Of a DNA stretch of 64,000 bases, positions 1 through 8,800 are shown piece after piece (within the stretch, counting starts at the first letter, position 1; each line of letters starts with the position of its first letter). The translations under genes and the position numbers were made by a program. The notes beneath the pieces were generated by a model. It worked only from the letters and a program-made list of their open reading frames with translations. It was not told where the DNA came from and did no database searches. The stretch is from Variovorax sp. dw_308 (GTDB taxonomy: Bacteria > Pseudomonadota > Gammaproteobacteria > Burkholderiales > Burkholderiaceae_C): contig NZ_JAATOM010000001.1 of NCBI RefSeq assembly GCF_019207085.1, forward strand, positions 124,001-188,000. The letters are read 5' to 3'.

Positions 1-1
1 C

Positions 2-508
2 GCCAACTGGCTGGGCTTCGGCGCACGGGCCAGCTGGAACCTGCTGAACGTGTTCAGCCTGCCGGCGGCGCAAGCCAAGGTGAAGGCGCAAGGCCAACTG
101 CTGGACCAGCGCGCACTCGCCCTGACGATGGCGGTGGGCACGCAGGTCGAGGTGGCGCGTGCGCGCTATGAATTCCGCATCCGCGAGCTCGACACGGCCA
201 GCCGTTACTACAACGTGCAGGAAAAGATCGAGAAGCAGATCGACGCGGGCTTCAAGTCCGACAAGCTCAGCCGCCAGACGCTGATCCGCGAGCAGATGAA
301 CACGCTCGTGTCGGAGGTGCGCTACGACATGGCGCTGGCAGACCTGCAGAACGCCTACGCCAACGTGTACTCCTCGCTGGGCATCGACCCGGTGGACAAG
401 GACATGAGCACCACGCAACCGGTCAACGAACTCGCCGGCAGGCTGCGCGGCATGTGGGCCAAGCGCGGGGACTCGGTGGCGATTGCCCCGGCTTCCTCCA
501 ACTCCTGA
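2..508 (+). CDS. TolC-family outer membrane channel, C-terminal part (5' truncated by window edge)
   Basis: The open frame runs in from the left edge, so the start is outside the window and only about 168 C-terminal residues are present. An ATG at base 50 lies inside the frame and is not the gene start. The visible part has long amphipathic helices with heptad-like Ala/Leu/Gln spacing (AAQAKVKAQGQLLDQRALAL) followed by a second helical stretch, as in the coiled-coil repeat of outer-membrane efflux proteins (TolC/OEP family). The Ser/Pro/Ala-rich end fits the usual disordered periplasmic tail. It lies 26 bp upstream of an HlyD-type adaptor gene on the same strand, so it probably supplies the outer-membrane pore of the export assembly encoded downstream. 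TolC family membership is inferred from helical pattern and context. Confidence 0.72.
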   Translation, partial: ANWLGFGARASWNLLNVFSLPAAQAKVKAQGQLLDQRALALTMAVGTQVEVARARYEFRIRELDTASRYYNVQEKIEKQIDAGFKSDKLSRQTLIREQMNTLVSEVRYDMALADLQNAYANVYSSLGIDPVDKDMSTTQPVNELAGRLRGMWAKRGDSVAIAPASSNS

Positions 509-534
509 ACAACTCCTACTGATCGATCAACGCC

Positions 535-1461
535 ATGACTCACTCCCTCTCCCAAGTCCAGGTCGGCTCGTTCAAGCGCGCCGCCCACCTCAGCCTCCTC
601 GGCCTCGCCCTCGCAGCTCCCTTCGCGATGGCACAGACCGCACCTGGCGCCGATGCCGGCGTCGCACGCGGCGTGCTGCGTGCGCAGCAGGAAGCCGTGC
701 TCTCCAGCAGCGTCTCCGAGCGCATCACAAGCATGCCTTTCCGCGAAGGCGACCGCTTTCCGAAGGGCGCCGTGCTGGTCGGCTTCGACTGCGCCCGCCT
801 CGGCGCCGAACTGAATGCGGCCCGTGCCGGCCAGAAGGCCGAGGCACGTAATGCCGAAGTGCAGAGCGCCTTGCTCGGCATGGAAGCCACCGGCCGCGCC
901 GAAGCCGAGATCGCCGGCCTCAAGGAAAAGGAACGTGCAGCGCAGTCGCAGGTCATCCAGGAACGCATGACCGGCTGCCGCGTGGTCGCGCCCTTCGCCG
1001 GCCGCGTCGTGGAGACGATGACCCGCGTGCACGAATCGCCGCAAGCCAACGAGAAGCTGATGCGCGTCGTGAGCGACGGCCCGGTCGAGCTGCACATGGT
1101 CGTGCCGTCGAAATGGCTCGCCTGGCTGCACACCGGTTCCGACTTCAATTTCAAGGTCGACGAAACGGGCGACGTGCTGCAAGCCAAGGTGCAACGCATC
1201 TCGGGCGGCGTGGATGCCGTGAGCCAGACGATCAAGGTGATCGCGGCCGTGCCGAAGATACCGGCGCAAGTCCTGCCCGGCATGAGCGGCCGCGCCACCC
1301 TCGGCGCCGCAGCGCCTGTCGCGGCGACCGCTGCGGCGGTTCCCGTTGCCGCCGCCGTCCCCAATGCGCAAGTCGCCGCCGCGCCGGTCGCTCCGGTTGC
1401 ATCCACCAGCACGAAGGTCACGGCCGTCGCGCAAACCACGAGCGCCGTGCGCGCCCGCTGA
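535..1461 (+). CDS. HlyD/RND-type periplasmic adaptor subunit
   Basis: A 308-residue exported protein. Residues 1-33 form a signal peptide ending AMA|Q. A first half of a biotinyl-lipoyl-like domain follows (near residues 50-85, GDRFPKGAVLVGFDCARL). Next come a short Ala/Glu-rich coiled coil (about 85-145) and the second lipoyl half with the adaptor motif VVAPFAGRVVE (about 152-162). Beta-barrel sequence runs to about residue 250, and the tail is a low-complexity Ala/Val/Pro stretch. This is the membrane-fusion-protein architecture that bridges an inner-membrane transporter to a TolC-type pore. It lacks an N-terminal transmembrane anchor, unlike the next two gene products, so it should be a free periplasmic component. 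It sits between the TolC-like gene and another HlyD protein, 5 bp before the latter. Confidence 0.82.
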   Translation: MTHSLSQVQVGSFKRAAHLSLLGLALAAPFAMAQTAPGADAGVARGVLRAQQEAVLSSSVSERITSMPFREGDRFPKGAVLVGFDCARLGAELNAARAGQKAEARNAEVQSALLGMEATGRAEAEIAGLKEKERAAQSQVIQERMTGCRVVAPFAGRVVETMTRVHESPQANEKLMRVVSDGPVELHMVVPSKWLAWLHTGSDFNFKVDETGDVLQAKVQRISGGVDAVSQTIKVIAAVPKIPAQVLPGMSGRATLGAAAPVAATAAAVPVAAAVPNAQVAAAPVAPVASTSTKVTAVAQTTSAVRAR

Positions 1462-1466
1462 ACACC

Positions 1467-3125
1467 ATGACCGCCGCTCACAAGATCCAGCCGGCCGTGG
1501 CCGGCGAAACGGCCACGCCGGTGGCGCGTCCCCGGCTCGTGGTCCGCGACAGCCGCGCCGCCAACGTGCAGCGGCCCGTCCAATCACCTGTTACTGCAAA
1601 GCCGGCAGCGGACGCGCGGAAGGGCGCCAGCGCAGCGGCATCCGCCGCCGTGTCAGCTGCCGCTGCATCCGCTGTACCAGCTGCCGCCGCCATGCCGGCG
1701 ACCGCGCCAGCCAGTGCCGCGATGAGCGCCAGCATCGCCCACCTGATCCGCATCGAAGGCGAACTGCGCCGCATCACGACGCGCGAAGCCCTGTGGCAGC
1801 ACCTGGCCAATGAAGCCGTGGCCCTGCTGCCTTTCGGCCAGGCGCTGGTGCTCGAATCGCGCGAATCCATCGCGAAGGTCGCTCGGTCGAAGACCATGGC
1901 GAAGTTCAAGAAGGCAGAGGCGGCTTCCGACGCCGACCTCACCGCATGGTCCGTCGCAGCCGTCTCGGGCCTGGCCCGCGTCAACCGCGATGCGCCGATG
2001 CTGCGCTGGTACGAGAACCTGACGGCCACGCTGTGGCGCCAAGGCGAAGTCGCCCGCACCATGCACGCCTTCAGCCTGCCGTCGTACGCCGATCCCGCCG
2101 ATCCGTGTACCGAGGAAGCGGCCCTGCGCCACATGCTCTGGGTGCCCCTCGTCGACGGCGGGCAGGCCATCCAGACCGGCTGGCTGCTGGCTCGCGACAC
2201 CGAATGGGAAGAGTCGCACCAGAAGCTCGCCGAGCGCCTGGCACAAGCCTATGCCCATGGCGCGAGCGCCATCGCGGGCCGCGTCAAGCCCGCCCGCAAG
2301 TGGCGCCAGCACTACCGCAAGGCAGCCATCGGCGCGGCAGTCGCGACGCTGTTGCTGGCCTTCGTGCCGGTGCCGCTGACGACGCTGGCCCCGGTGGAAG
2401 TCACGCCGCAGGATCCCTTCGTCGTGGCCGCACCCGTGGCTGGCGTGGTCGAGCGCATCCTGGTCGCCCCCGGCGCACAGGTGAAGGAAGGCACGCCGCT
2501 GGTCCAGCTCGTGGACACCACGCTGCGCAGCGACTTCGAAGTCGCCACCCAGAAGCTCGAAGTGGCCCGCGCCAAGATGCTGCGCTTCCAGCAAGCCTCC
2601 ATCGACGACCAGACCGCCAAGCGCGAACTCGCGGTCGCGCAGAGCGAAGAGACCGTCGCCAGCGCCGAACTCGACTTCGCACGCGCCATGCTCGACAAGT
2701 CGATCATCAAGGCCAAGGAGCCCGGTGTCGCCCTGTTCGGCGATCCGCGCGACTGGGTCGGCCGCCCGGTGGCGGTGGGCGAGGCGATCATGCGCGTCGC
2801 CAACCCGAAGAACGTCGAGTTCCAGATCAAGATGCCGGTGGCCGATGCGGTCAACCTGCGCGATGGCGCCGAAGCCAAGGTCTTCCTCGATGCGGCACCG
2901 TTGTCGTCGATCAAGGCGACCGTGGTGCGCGCGGCCTACAAGGCCGAGGCCGATGCGGCTGGCGTGGCCAGCTTCACGGTCACGGCCCGCGCCGACGACC
3001 TCAAGGCACCGGCCGAGCGCCTGGGCCTGCGCGGTACGGCGCGCGTCTACGGCGAGCCTGTCTCTCTCTTTTATTACGTGATGCGTCGCCCGCTCACCGC
3101 GCTGCGTCAATGGACTGGAATCTGA
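1467..3125 (+). CDS. inner-membrane HlyD-family protein with cytoplasmic GAF-like domain
   Basis: A 552-residue protein. ATG 1467 is 5 bp after the previous stop; the frame is open upstream but overlaps the preceding gene. Residues 1-85 are Ala/Pro-rich and probably disordered. Residues 90-275 resemble a GAF-like sensory fold (inference from pattern only). A single transmembrane helix lies at about 286-308. The periplasmic part carries a split lipoyl domain (VVAAPVAGVVERILVAPGAQV), a coiled coil (about 350-410) and an adaptor beta-barrel. It is therefore a membrane-anchored fusion protein with a possible cytoplasmic ligand-sensing or docking domain. It lies 4 bp upstream of the M50-HlyD gene, so the two are probably co-translated and form one complex. 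A GAF/HlyD fusion is not a standard type I secretion component. Confidence 0.75.
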   Translation: MTAAHKIQPAVAGETATPVARPRLVVRDSRAANVQRPVQSPVTAKPAADARKGASAAASAAVSAAAASAVPAAAAMPATAPASAAMSASIAHLIRIEGELRRITTREALWQHLANEAVALLPFGQALVLESRESIAKVARSKTMAKFKKAEAASDADLTAWSVAAVSGLARVNRDAPMLRWYENLTATLWRQGEVARTMHAFSLPSYADPADPCTEEAALRHMLWVPLVDGGQAIQTGWLLARDTEWEESHQKLAERLAQAYAHGASAIAGRVKPARKWRQHYRKAAIGAAVATLLLAFVPVPLTTLAPVEVTPQDPFVVAAPVAGVVERILVAPGAQVKEGTPLVQLVDTTLRSDFEVATQKLEVARAKMLRFQQASIDDQTAKRELAVAQSEETVASAELDFARAMLDKSIIKAKEPGVALFGDPRDWVGRPVAVGEAIMRVANPKNVEFQIKMPVADAVNLRDGAEAKVFLDAAPLSSIKATVVRAAYKAEADAAGVASFTVTARADDLKAPAERLGLRGTARVYGEPVSLFYYVMRRPLTALRQWTGI

Positions 3126-3129
3126 TGCC

Positions 3130-5322
3130 ATGGAACACGCAACCGCTCTTCCTGGAATGCAACCCGGTCTGCAAGCCGGCATGCAAGCTGCCGCGGCCAG
3201 GCCCAAGTTCGACGACCAGGTGCTGCCGCCCTTGCGGCAAGACCTGCGCCTGATCGAAGGCGGCGCCGGCGGCGTCAAGGCCGGCACGGAAGGCCAGTGG
3301 AAGATCCACGACCCGATGGCCCAGCGCTTCTTCGAGATCGAGCGCGATGCGGTCGACCTGCTGGCGCACTGGGGCGCCGGCACCGTGGGCGCCATGCGCG
3401 CCCAACTGGCCGCCGACAACGGCCGCCAGGTCTCCGACGAATCGATCGCGGCACTGCTGGAGTTCCTGCAACGCCACGAACTGGTTCGCCCCGTACCGAT
3501 GCAGACCTTCGCGCGCGTGCGCCGCCAGGCCGATGGCGCCAAGCGCTCGTTCGGCAACAAGCTGCTGCACAGCTACCTGTTCTTCAAGGTGCCGCTGGCA
3601 CGTCCCGATGCCTTCCTGCGCAGCACGCAGCACCTGGTGCGCGTGTTCTTCCAGCCGGCGTTCTGGCTGGCGTTGGCGGGCCTGGGCCTGTTCAGCCTCT
3701 ACCTCGTCTCGCGCCAGTGGGACGCCTTCCTGCACACCTTCCCCGACATGTTCTCGGTGGCCGGCATCGCCACCTTCGGCATCAGCCTGGCGCTGGTCAA
3801 GACGCTGCATGAACTCGGCCACGGCTACACGGCAGTGCGCATGGGCTCCCGCGTCACGACCATGGGCGTGGCCTTCGTCGTGATGACGCCCATCCTCTAC
3901 ACCGACACCACCGACGCATGGCGCCTGCCGAACCGTCGCCAGCGCGTGCTGATCGATGCGGCCGGCATGGCCGTGGAACTCATCATCGCGGTGATCGCCA
4001 CCTACATCTGGATCTTCACGCCCGAGGGCGCACTGCGCCATGCCGCCTTCGCCCTGGCGACGACGAGCTGGGTCATGAGCATCGCGGTCAACTGCAACCC
4101 GCTGATGCGCTTCGACGGCTACTACCTCTTCAGCGACATGATCGGCGAGCCGAACCTGCAGGAGCGTTCGTTCGCGATGGGCCGCTGGTTCCTGCGCGAA
4201 CAGCTGTTCGGCTACGGCGACGAGCAGCCCGAGCCGGCGCAAGGCCGCCAGCGCGTGATGCTGATCTGCTTCGCGTATGCGACCTGGGTCTATCGCTTCT
4301 TCCTGTTCCTGGGCATCGCGTTCCTGGTCTATCACTTCTTCTTCAAGGCGCTCGGCATCTTCATGTTCGCCGTGGAAATGGGCTGGTTCATCGTGCTGCC
4401 GATCTGGCGTGAGATGAAGGTATGGCTGCAGCGCCGCAATGAGACGGGTGCGCGGGTTCGCGTCACTTCGGTCGTCACGCTGGCACTGCTGCTTGCCTTC
4501 CTCGTGCCGTTCCCCTACATGGTCCGCATCCCGGCGGTGCTGACGGCTGCCGAGCAGGCGCCGTCCTTCGCACCGCGGCCGGCAAGGATCGAGCAGGTCC
4601 TAGTGAAGGCCGGCGACCCGGTCAAGGCAGGGCAGGTGATGATGAAGCTCTCGGCGCCCGAGATCGACCAGCAGCTGCAAGCAGCCGGGGACCGCGCCGC
4701 GCTGCTGGAAGAACGCATGGGCCGCCGCGCCTCGGACTCGCGTGACCTCTCCGACAGCCTGGTGCTGATGCGCGAACTGCGCCTGGAACGCGACCGCATC
4801 GACGGCCTGAACCGTGAGAAGGCCCGGCTCGTGGTGCAGGCCCCGATGGACGGCACCGTGATGGAGATCGCCGCCGAGTTGCATCCCGGCCGCTGGATCA
4901 ATGCGCAGACCATGCTCGTGCTGGTCGGCAAGCCCGGCGTGCTGGAAGCGCGCGGCTACATCGACTCCGAAGACCTGGCGCGCATCGAGGAGGGCGACAA
5001 GGGCCGCTTCGTCGACGAGCACCACATGGCGGCATCGCGCGACATCCAGGTCAAGCGCATCGGCGCCGCAGCGTCGGACTCGCTGGACAACTGGCTGCTG
5101 GCATCCACCTTCGGCGGCCCGGTCGACGCGCGGGCCGAAGGCAAGAAGGCACGTTCCGAGCATGCGATGTTCGAGATCGCCGCAACGGCGAGCAGCCCGG
5201 AAGGCGTTGCGCCCCGCACCGAGCTGCGCGGCGAGATGCATGTGCGCGGCGCCGCCCAGAGCATGGCGGTGCGCGTATTCAAGCGCGTGGTGCACGTGCT
5301 GGTTCGGGAAGGCGCGGCGTAA
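3130..5322 (+). CDS. site-2 protease (peptidase M50) fused to HlyD adaptor, with PqqD/RRE-like N-terminus
   Basis: A 730-residue polytopic membrane protein. Residues about 28-122 resemble a PqqD-type winged-helix (RiPP recognition element) domain: a dxLxL strand, then a conserved 'W-I-DP-RFFEIE' pattern and helices. The zinc protease core has HELGH at residues 227-231 and the second metal motif NPLMRFDGYY with Asp329, embedded in several hydrophobic helices (about 178-200, 210-235, 275-300, 370-420). After another helix near 455-475 the C-terminal third is an HlyD-like adaptor (lipoyl halves near PARIEQVLVKAGDPVKAG and VVQAPMDGTVMEIA, coiled coil between). The family is known as putative peptide zinc metalloproteases near peptide-modification and export genes. 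Here it is the last machinery gene before the large LEPR-XLL protein and probably processes or exports it. It ends just before a strong terminator. Confidence 0.85.
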   Translation: MEHATALPGMQPGLQAGMQAAAARPKFDDQVLPPLRQDLRLIEGGAGGVKAGTEGQWKIHDPMAQRFFEIERDAVDLLAHWGAGTVGAMRAQLAADNGRQVSDESIAALLEFLQRHELVRPVPMQTFARVRRQADGAKRSFGNKLLHSYLFFKVPLARPDAFLRSTQHLVRVFFQPAFWLALAGLGLFSLYLVSRQWDAFLHTFPDMFSVAGIATFGISLALVKTLHELGHGYTAVRMGSRVTTMGVAFVVMTPILYTDTTDAWRLPNRRQRVLIDAAGMAVELIIAVIATYIWIFTPEGALRHAAFALATTSWVMSIAVNCNPLMRFDGYYLFSDMIGEPNLQERSFAMGRWFLREQLFGYGDEQPEPAQGRQRVMLICFAYATWVYRFFLFLGIAFLVYHFFFKALGIFMFAVEMGWFIVLPIWREMKVWLQRRNETGARVRVTSVVTLALLLAFLVPFPYMVRIPAVLTAAEQAPSFAPRPARIEQVLVKAGDPVKAGQVMMKLSAPEIDQQLQAAGDRAALLEERMGRRASDSRDLSDSLVLMRELRLERDRIDGLNREKARLVVQAPMDGTVMEIAAELHPGRWINAQTMLVLVGKPGVLEARGYIDSEDLARIEEGDKGRFVDEHHMAASRDIQVKRIGAAASDSLDNWLLASTFGGPVDARAEGKKARSEHAMFEIAATASSPEGVAPRTELRGEMHVRGAAQSMAVRVFKRVVHVLVREGAA

Positions 5323-5353
5323 GCAAAGCGCGATTCTGCTGAAATAAATGACG

Positions 5354-5378
5354 GCCACCTTCGGGTGGCTGTTTTCAT
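5354..5378 (+). terminator. Rho-independent terminator after the M50-HlyD gene
   Basis: A perfect 6-bp stem GCCACC/GGTGGC closes a stable TTCG tetraloop and is followed by a T-rich tract (TGTTTTCATTT). It starts 31 bp after the stop of the M50-HlyD gene. It should end the export-machinery transcript, leaving the large downstream protein under its own promoter. Confidence 0.85.
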
Positions 5379-5888
5379 TTCTGCTTGCGAATTATTTGAA
5401 TTCAAATGATGCGAACAAATGGACGGACGGATGAAAATTTCTGGTTGATTGACAGGGCTGAAACATGCCCTAAAAGGAACCCGGTCTCTTTGGCGGGTTT
5501 TTAAGTCATTGCTATTTTTCTTGCGCCAATTGTGTGGCTTGAATTGGGTCTCAATGGACGATGCGGACTGGCAGCGCGCCGCCTGGACACTGCTGCAGGA
5601 CACGCCGGCAGCGCGCCCGGCGCCGCGTGAATCCTGGCCGCTTCGGAAATTTCCAATAAGTCCGAAGTTCTTTCCTCATGCCCCTGCAGGACGTTTCTCG
5701 ATCGACGAACGAATGGGAGATGCACGCGTTTGGCGGCGCCAATCGACTATCGCGACCGCTCCCCGTTTGAGAAAATTGCAGGTGATGAATGTTGATCGAG
5801 TCGAGTGATGCAACGGGCATGGCAGGCAGATCATTACAGCGGAATCCAGATTCAAATTCCGCAATTACCTAATTCGAAGGAAGACCGC
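5379..5888 (+). promoter_or_regulatory. AT-richer leader/promoter region of the large surface-protein gene
   Basis: About 510 bp without a convincing gene, with clearly lower G+C than its surroundings. It contains a second hairpin, AACCCG/CGGGTT at 5478-5483 and 5494-5499, running into TTTT, preceded by a small AGGGC/GCCCT hairpin near 5453-5472. These could be a weak terminator or a small leader RNA. Directly before the large gene is an inverted repeat GCGGAAT (5839-5845) / ATTCCGC (5856-5862), a candidate operator or leader hairpin. The ribosome-binding site GAAGGAAG (5876-5883) fixes the start at 5889. A 119-codon open frame at 5449-5808 has no coding character and was not called. Confidence 0.5.
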
Positions 5889-8800
5889 ATGTTCAAGATC
5901 TCACGTCGCCAAAATCGCAACACCGCAATGGCACTGACTGCCGCAAGCGCCGCGCCCAAGAAGATCCGCCTGCAGGCCCTCGAAGCCCGCGTACTGCTCG
6001 ACGCCGCCGCTGCCGCGACCGCCGAGACGACGGCCGAGCAAGCCCACGCGGCAGCCGCACCTGCGGCGCCCGATGCCGGCAACGCCGAACTGATGCACGC
6101 GCTCGAGCAGGCGAACAGCAAGGCGGTCGCGCCGGTCGAAGCGGAAGGAACTCGCGCGCCCCAGCAGGCCGCGGCGACCGGCACCAACGTCTACTTCATC
6201 GACCGTTCCGTCGAAGACTCGCAGGTCCTGGTTGCTTCGCTGGGGGCCAACGCCGAAGTCCATTTCATCGAATCGAACACCGATGGCGTGCATGCCATTG
6301 CCGAGACGCTGCAAGGCCGCACCGACATTGCTGCGATCCACATCATCAGCCACGGCGCAGAAGGCCACCTGGAACTCGGCAACGCCATCCTCTCGACCGA
6401 GAGCATGCAGGGCCAATACCGTGACGACCTCACCATCATCGGCCACGCTCTGGCGGTCAATGGCGACATCCTGATCTACGGCTGCGACTTCGGCGCCGGC
6501 ACCGAGGGTGCCCACGCGGCGGAAGTGCTCAGCGACATTGCCGGCGCCGACGTCGCAGCATCGACCGACCCGACGGGCGCGGAACGCCTGGGCGGCAACT
6601 GGACGCTGGAAGACCACGTCGGCTCGATCGAGGCGACCTCCGTGGAAGCGCGCGACTGGGATCACACGCTGGCCCCCCAGGCTCCGGTCGTTGTGCCCGC
6701 GTCCAGCACCAGCACGACGCTCGACACGGATGGCGACGGCGTCATCGACAACACCGACATCGACGACGACAACGACGGCATCCTCGATGTGATCGAAGAC
6801 TGGACACCATCTCTCGTCGACGGCACGAACGAAGGGGCGTTCGGCGTCGCCTGGACGGAGAACACCAACACCGCCAGCCTGAACTCCACCGTGGCAGGCA
6901 CGGGCTGGACGTCCAACGAAGGGACTGCCGACACCTGGAAGGGGCCCTTCTCCCTGAACGGCAGCGGCTTCTGGGCGGGCGCGATGAACGGCGTTCCGGG
7001 TGCCGCTGACGGCGATGTCTTCATCGCCTTCTACAACGGCTCCCTCACTGAATCGATCGCCCGCACGATCCCCGCATCCGCCGGCATCCAGGTCGGAGAC
7101 ACGGTCCGCATCGACTTCGCGCAGATCTTTGGCGGCGTGAACGGAATGACCACGCTGGGCACGGTCGCGAACTTGATCTTCACCATCGACGGCGTGGCCT
7201 ACTCGGGCAAGTCGCTCACCTATGAAGGCAACGTGGCCAAGACCTGGTCCACGGATTCGTTCACCTTCATCGCCAAATCGACCGCACCGAAGATCGTCGT
7301 CTCGATCGGCGGCGCTGGCGAGGCCCGCTACCTGGGATTCGACTCCTTTGAAATCCGCAACGTGAGCGCCCTGGCCAGAACGGGAGGGAAGGACTCGGAC
7401 AACGACGGCATTCCGGATCGCCTGGACATCGACAGCGACAACGACGGCATCACGGACAACGTCGAAGCGCAGGCCAGCGGCTCCTACATCGCACCGTCGG
7501 GCTCCGGCCTGGCCATGACCGACCTCGACCACGACGGTCTCGATGACCGTTATGACGCCAACACCAGCGACATCTCCACTGCAGCCAGCAAGGGCCTGAC
7601 GCCGGTGGACACGGACGGCGACGGCAAGCGCGACTACCTCGACCTGGACAGCGACAACGACGGCAAGCTCGACGTCGTCGAGCGTGGCGACGGCGCGCCG
7701 ACTTCCCTGACCAGCACGGTCGATTCCGACCGCGACGGCCTGCTCGACATCTTCGAGGGCAGCAACCCGAACAACGGCTTCGTGGTGAACGGCAACAACC
7801 TGGCCGGCGGCAAGTTCACCCTGGCCGACAGCGACGGCGACACCGCTTCCAGCGGCATCGGCGCCGTGGCCATGACCAGGGACTTCGACTACCGCGACGC
7901 CACCAACGCGCCGCTCATCGACCTCAACTCCGCCGCCACCGGTGCCGACACGGCACGCGACAACGCGGTCGCCCAGGCCGGCGGCGCACCGGGCGTGGCG
8001 ATCGCCAGCGCGACCGCCGACGTCAACGACCTCGGCGACAACGACCTCAGCACGATGCGCATCGCAGTGGGCGGCGTACGCGATGGCGCCAGCGAGATCG
8101 TCAACATCGGCGGCACCGACTTCGTGCTCAATGCCAACAGCACGAAGACCGTCAGCATCGGTGGCAACAGCTTCTCCGTGGCCTACACCACCGCCGGTGG
8201 CTTCGTCATCACCAGGTCTGCCGGCGGCGTCATGCCGGAAGGCAGCCTGGACGCGCTGGTGCGCGGCATCACCTACCGGGACACCAAGCTCGCTGCCACC
8301 GCAGGCAACCGCACGCTGTCCTTCGCGTTGACCGACGCCGGCGGCACCGTTTCGCCGACGGCGGTGGCGACCATCTCGGTGGTGCCGGGCAATACCCCGC
8401 CCCTCGCAGGTGCCGACCTGCTCAGCACCAACGAGGACACGCCGCTGGCCCTGAACCTGCTCGCCAACGACACGGATGCGGACGGCGACACGCTGCGCAT
8501 CGACTCGATCAACGGCGTGCTCCTTACGCCGGGCACGGCGCAGGACATCGCTGTGCCGCACGGGATGGTGAAGGTCGCCGCGGACGGCAGCATGAGCTTC
8601 GTGCCCGCCGCCGACTACAACGGCCCGGTTGCGTTCAACTACGTGGTCAGGGACCCGTCTGGCGCGGCTGCCACGGGCAACGTCACGGTCGACGTGAAGT
8701 CGGTAAACGACGCGCCTGTCGGACGCAATGACGTTGGCACCGCTGCCGAAGACACGACCCTGAACGTGCCGAAGGCCTCGGGCCTGCTGGCCAACGACAC

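Noticed and set aside
5449..5808. 119-codon frame in the leader before the large gene
   Set aside because: It crosses hairpins and an AT-rich promoter-like region, has no ribosome site and shows no coding periodicity.
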